A DNA stretch of 64,000 nucleotides from Fimbriimonadaceae bacterium (GTDB taxonomy: Bacteria > Armatimonadota > Fimbriimonadia > Fimbriimonadales > Fimbriimonadaceae), in assembly GCA_019638775.1 (NCBI GenBank), contig JAHBTD010000002.1, positions 434,001 through 498,000 of the forward strand, given 5' to 3'. A program made the position numbers and the translations under genes. The notes under the pieces were generated by a model. The model searched no databases and was not told the origin of the DNA. It worked only from the letters and a program-made list of their open reading frames with translations. Shown in pieces: positions 61,800 through 64,000 of the stretch (its first letter is position 1; each line of letters starts with the position of its first letter).

Positions 61800-62272
61800 T
61801 ACTTAACGACCTTTACCGGTACTTCAAGCGTGATGGACCCTGGAGGCAGACAAGATGAATCGTTACACTGTTGGTAGCTGATTTTGATCTTGACTTTGTA
61901 ATCGCCGGGTTTTTTCGAAGTTGTGAACTCGAACGGGATATCAACGCTGCCCTCATAGACCGCTGTGGTAGCGCCCATCAAGTCCTTCACGATGCCCTTG
62001 GGGTAGGTCACTTTGATCTTGACATCTTTCGTTGCAGACTCAACCTTCACAGGAATCTCATACTCTCCCATCGGCGGATTCTGATAGCCGTGCCAACCCT
62101 CAGCAAAAGTCAAAACGACTTTGCCCTTGGCGACTGCTCCCGCTTTTGTCGTCTTGGCGTCCATCGTTGCTTTGGCGGTCGGGATATTGGTTCCAACCTG
62201 GGCAAAAACGAACAACGATGCGGCGACGGCTATCATGGCAAATACGGCACGGATCGAGAGTCTGCGTGTCAT
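61799..62272 (-). CDS. DsbD N-terminal (alpha) domain-like secreted protein
   Basis: 157 residues. Signal peptide MTRRLSIRAVFAMIAVAASL, cleavage near FAQ. The mature domain resembles the immunoglobulin-like DsbD-alpha domain: VVLTFAEGWHGYQNPP, VKVTYP-like strands, and YQQCNDSSCLPPGSITLEVP, whose two Cys correspond to the redox pair of DsbD-alpha. It could accept electrons from a membrane DsbD/CcdA protein outside the cytoplasm. The transmembrane and C-terminal parts of DsbD are absent. It is the gene before kdsA and 127 bases after sdhB. Confidence 0.8.
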   Translation of the reverse strand: MTRRLSIRAVFAMIAVAASLFVFAQVGTNIPTAKATMDAKTTKAGAVAKGKVVLTFAEGWHGYQNPPMGEYEIPVKVESATKDVKIKVTYPKGIVKDLMGATTAVYEGSVDIPFEFTTSKKPGDYKVKIKISYQQCNDSSCLPPGSITLEVPVKVVK

Positions 62273-62399
62273 GGGGATAGGATACCTCTTGTGTTTTTAC
62301 GCCTGGGTGGGACGGGCGGTTCCGCCTTGGGGCGTGTTTGGGTTGGACGCATGAAGCTCCAACACGCTTCGCGCCTTACGCCGAAAGCAACTTTAACTC

Positions 62400-63176
62400 T
62401 TAGGACAAGCCCATCCACTTCTTGATCTTGTAAACAGTGGTGTCCCGATTGAGCTGAGCAATGGCTTGGGTGAGAGGGACGCCTTTGGGGCAAACCTTCA
62501 CACAGTTCTGAGCGTTTCCGCAGCCGGTAATGCCCTCTTCGGAAGTGAGAAACTCCATACGGTCGGCTTCGAGGGTTTTCCCAACCGGATGCAGGTTGAA
62601 GAGCAGAGATTGAGCGAGCGTTGCCGGACCCACGAACGTCGACTTTTCGTTGATCTGGGGGCAAGCCTCAAGACAGCACCCACAGGTCATACAGCGCGAT
62701 AGGGCGTATCGCAGTTGCCGAACATGATCGTCTTGCGCTGGGGCCATACCTCGGTCGTAAGAACCATCGATCGGAACCCAGCCTTTCGCCTTCTTAAGAC
62801 CTTCGAACATCCGTGAACGGTCAACGATAAGATCGCGCACGAGAGGAAACTTTTTCATCGGTTCCAGCGTGACGTGGAGGGTATCTCCGCGCTTATCGCC
62901 AACATCGTCGATAAGCGCAGTGCAAGCCTGTCGCACTCCACCGTTGATGTTCATGGTGCAGGAGCCGCACACCTCTTCAAGACAGGCTGCTTCCCACGCA
63001 GGAGGATCGACAGGCACACCGTTCGCGGTTTGCGGGTTCTTGCGAATCTCCATGAGCGTGGAGATGACGTTGAGATTCGGCTGATAAGGGATTTCGAACT
63101 CTTGCCAGAAGCTTTCGGCGTTTTGCGATGTCTGGCGAAGGATACGAAGGCGGATCTTGGTGGGCGTGTCGCTCAT
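62400..63176 (-). CDS. sdhB: Succinate dehydrogenase iron-sulfur subunit
   Basis: 258 residues. The [2Fe-2S] site is at the Cys set CLEEVCGSCTMNINGGVRQA, with the last Cys in QACTALI; the [4Fe-4S] and [3Fe-4S] sites use CMTCGCCLEACPQ and NCVKVCPKGVPLTQAI. It passes electrons from the flavoprotein SdhA to quinone in the membrane; fumarate reductase activity is equally possible. SdhA and the membrane anchor genes are not beside it in this window. The start is ATG at 63176, 53 bases after the proline dehydrogenase stop, so the two may share a transcript. Confidence 0.94.
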   Translation of the reverse strand: MSDTPTKIRLRILRQTSQNAESFWQEFEIPYQPNLNVISTLMEIRKNPQTANGVPVDPPAWEAACLEEVCGSCTMNINGGVRQACTALIDDVGDKRGDTLHVTLEPMKKFPLVRDLIVDRSRMFEGLKKAKGWVPIDGSYDRGMAPAQDDHVRQLRYALSRCMTCGCCLEACPQINEKSTFVGPATLAQSLLFNLHPVGKTLEADRMEFLTSEEGITGCGNAQNCVKVCPKGVPLTQAIAQLNRDTTVYKIKKWMGLS

Positions 63177-63229
63177 GTCCGTGGTTTATGGTACCTCTGT
63201 ATAGTTCTCGGGCGCGGACCAGGGAACCT

Positions 63230-64000
63230 CTATCTGTGGAACAGCGACTTGAGGATAAAAAAGGCGTTTGCGGGGCGCTCGGCAAGCCGCCGGGTGAAGT
63301 AGGGGTACCAGCTATCGCCCAAGGGCAAATAGACACGAACGTTGTAACCCTCGTTGTTAAGCCGCTGTTGGAGGTCTCGCCGGATTCCGAACAGCATCTG
63401 ATATTCAAAGCGGCTCTTGTCGATCCGTTTTTCGGCCACAAAGGCGTTTAACTCATCGACAATCTTTGCGTCATGGGTGGCGATAGCGGGGAAGTTGCCT
63501 TCGAGCATGAGCCGTTGGGCTGCTTCGACATATGCCCTATCAACCAGTTTCTTGTCTTGAATCGCAACTTTCTCAGGTTCAAGATAGGCGCCTTTTACGA
63601 TTCGCGTGCGCATCTGGAGGTCGATCATCTTTTGGATGTCGTTGGGTGTGCGGTGGAGATAAGACTGAAGAACGGTGCCTGTGTTTGGGAAGGATGGGAA
63701 GACGTTTTCGAGGATTTTGATGGTCCGCTCGGTGTAATCGGAGCCTTCCATGTCGATTCGGACAAAGTTGTCGAGAGATTTGGCGAGATCAAGCAGTTCG
63801 CGGAAGTTCTTTTCGGCGAATCCATCGCCCTGGTCGAGCCCACACTGCGTCAGTTTGATTGAGACGTTGCAGGTTTCGACAGGCTTTTCCGAACCTTGAG
63901 ACGCGTAGATTGCTCGTCGCTCGACGGGGCGCGTGCAGTTGCTTTCGGCGATTTCACCGAGCATGGTCATATAGGCATCGACAGCGGCGCGTGATTCTTC
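63230..64000 (-). CDS. Proline dehydrogenase (C-terminal part, extends beyond window)
   Basis: The minus-strand frame is open through the window edge (EESRAAVDAYMTMLGEIAES before the ATG at 63970), so the start lies outside. About 257 residues are visible. FAD-dependent TIM-barrel enzyme oxidising L-proline to pyrroline-5-carboxylate: VSIKLTQCGLDQGD, FVRIDMEGSDYTERTI, VLQSYLHRTPNDIQKMI, RIVKGAYLEPEKVAI, FEYQMLFGIRRDLQQRL and VRVYLPLGDSWYPYFTRRLA, whose RR pair binds the proline carboxylate. The product enters glutamate metabolism, with electrons passed to quinone. Upstream of sdhB. Confidence 0.95.
   Translation of the reverse strand, partial: EESRAAVDAYMTMLGEIAESNCTRPVERRAIYASQGSEKPVETCNVSIKLTQCGLDQGDGFAEKNFRELLDLAKSLDNFVRIDMEGSDYTERTIKILENVFPSFPNTGTVLQSYLHRTPNDIQKMIDLQMRTRIVKGAYLEPEKVAIQDKKLVDRAYVEAAQRLMLEGNFPAIATHDAKIVDELNAFVAEKRIDKSRFEYQMLFGIRRDLQQRLNNEGYNVRVYLPLGDSWYPYFTRRLAERPANAFFILKSLFHR

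Overview
The window looks like ordinary chromosome from a diderm, environmental bacterium of the Terrabacteria side, most probably an Armatimonadota (Fimbriimonadia-like) lineage. This assignment is an inference. It rests on a division cluster arranged as in Firmicutes/Actinobacteria (FtsQ, DUF881, small basic protein, FtsA, FtsZ) together with a Kdo-8-phosphate synthase, which implies LPS and an outer membrane. Planctomycete-type DUF1549/DUF1553/DUF1501 proteins, a PafA/Dop-type Pup ligase homologue and many lineage-specific secreted proteins fit the same picture. No rRNA, CRISPR array, integrase or transposase was seen; one tRNA (CAU anticodon) is present.

Layout. 0-1.3 kb: hydroxyproline catabolism (D-hydroxyproline dehydrogenase, cut by the window edge, and hydroxyproline 2-epimerase). 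1.4-6.3 kb: a large cytochrome-c/LamG protein with a Tat-exported DUF1501 partner. 6.3-8.3 kb: a visibly AT-rich UvrD-like helicase, the best candidate for recent transfer. 8.5-16.1 kb: accD-accA, an AlkA-type glycosylase, the PafA homologue, a 112-bp tandem repeat, small unknown genes, tsaD-rimI-livF. 16.3-19.5 kb: glucan phosphorylase and a glycine-rich RRM protein whose leader can fold to hide its ribosome binding site. 19.8-34.9 kb: mostly secreted or membrane proteins of unknown role, plus TerC, MscS, a winged-helix regulator, acyl-CoA dehydrogenase, a FlaR-like kinase that runs into the tRNA, and a lactonase-like amidohydrolase. 35.1-37.9 kb: an ABC-2 exporter with a histidine-tailed third gene. 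37.9-42.5 kb: a nucleotidyltransferase, rpoD and dnaG with an unknown secreted protein. 42.6-45.8 kb: thioredoxin, a Rieske oxygenase, a D-aminoacylase. 45.9-52.7 kb: a MurC-Ddl fusion followed by ftsQ, DUF881, sbp, ftsA and ftsZ, all tightly overlapping except for a terminator-like hairpin just before ftsZ. 52.7-64 kb: a fucose-isomerase-like protein, DinB, a 1163-residue outer-membrane-type protein, a Gfo/Idh/MocA oxidoreductase, dusB, kdsA, a DsbD-N-like protein, sdhB and proline dehydrogenase, cut by the window edge.

How the genes work together. Both ends concern proline or hydroxyproline oxidation (epimerase and D-hydroxyproline dehydrogenase at the left; proline dehydrogenase beside the succinate dehydrogenase iron-sulfur subunit at the right), which fits growth on proteinaceous matter, as does the D-aminoacylase. 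The middle is housekeeping: fatty-acid synthesis initiation, tRNA modification (TsaD, DusB), transcription and replication initiation (RpoD, DnaG), cell wall and division. No complete unfamiliar defence or biosynthetic system is evident. The observations most worth a second look are the pseudoknot-like leader of the RRM gene, the orphan PafA homologue, the isolated AT-rich helicase, the exporter with the His-rich partner, and the hairpin in front of ftsZ.
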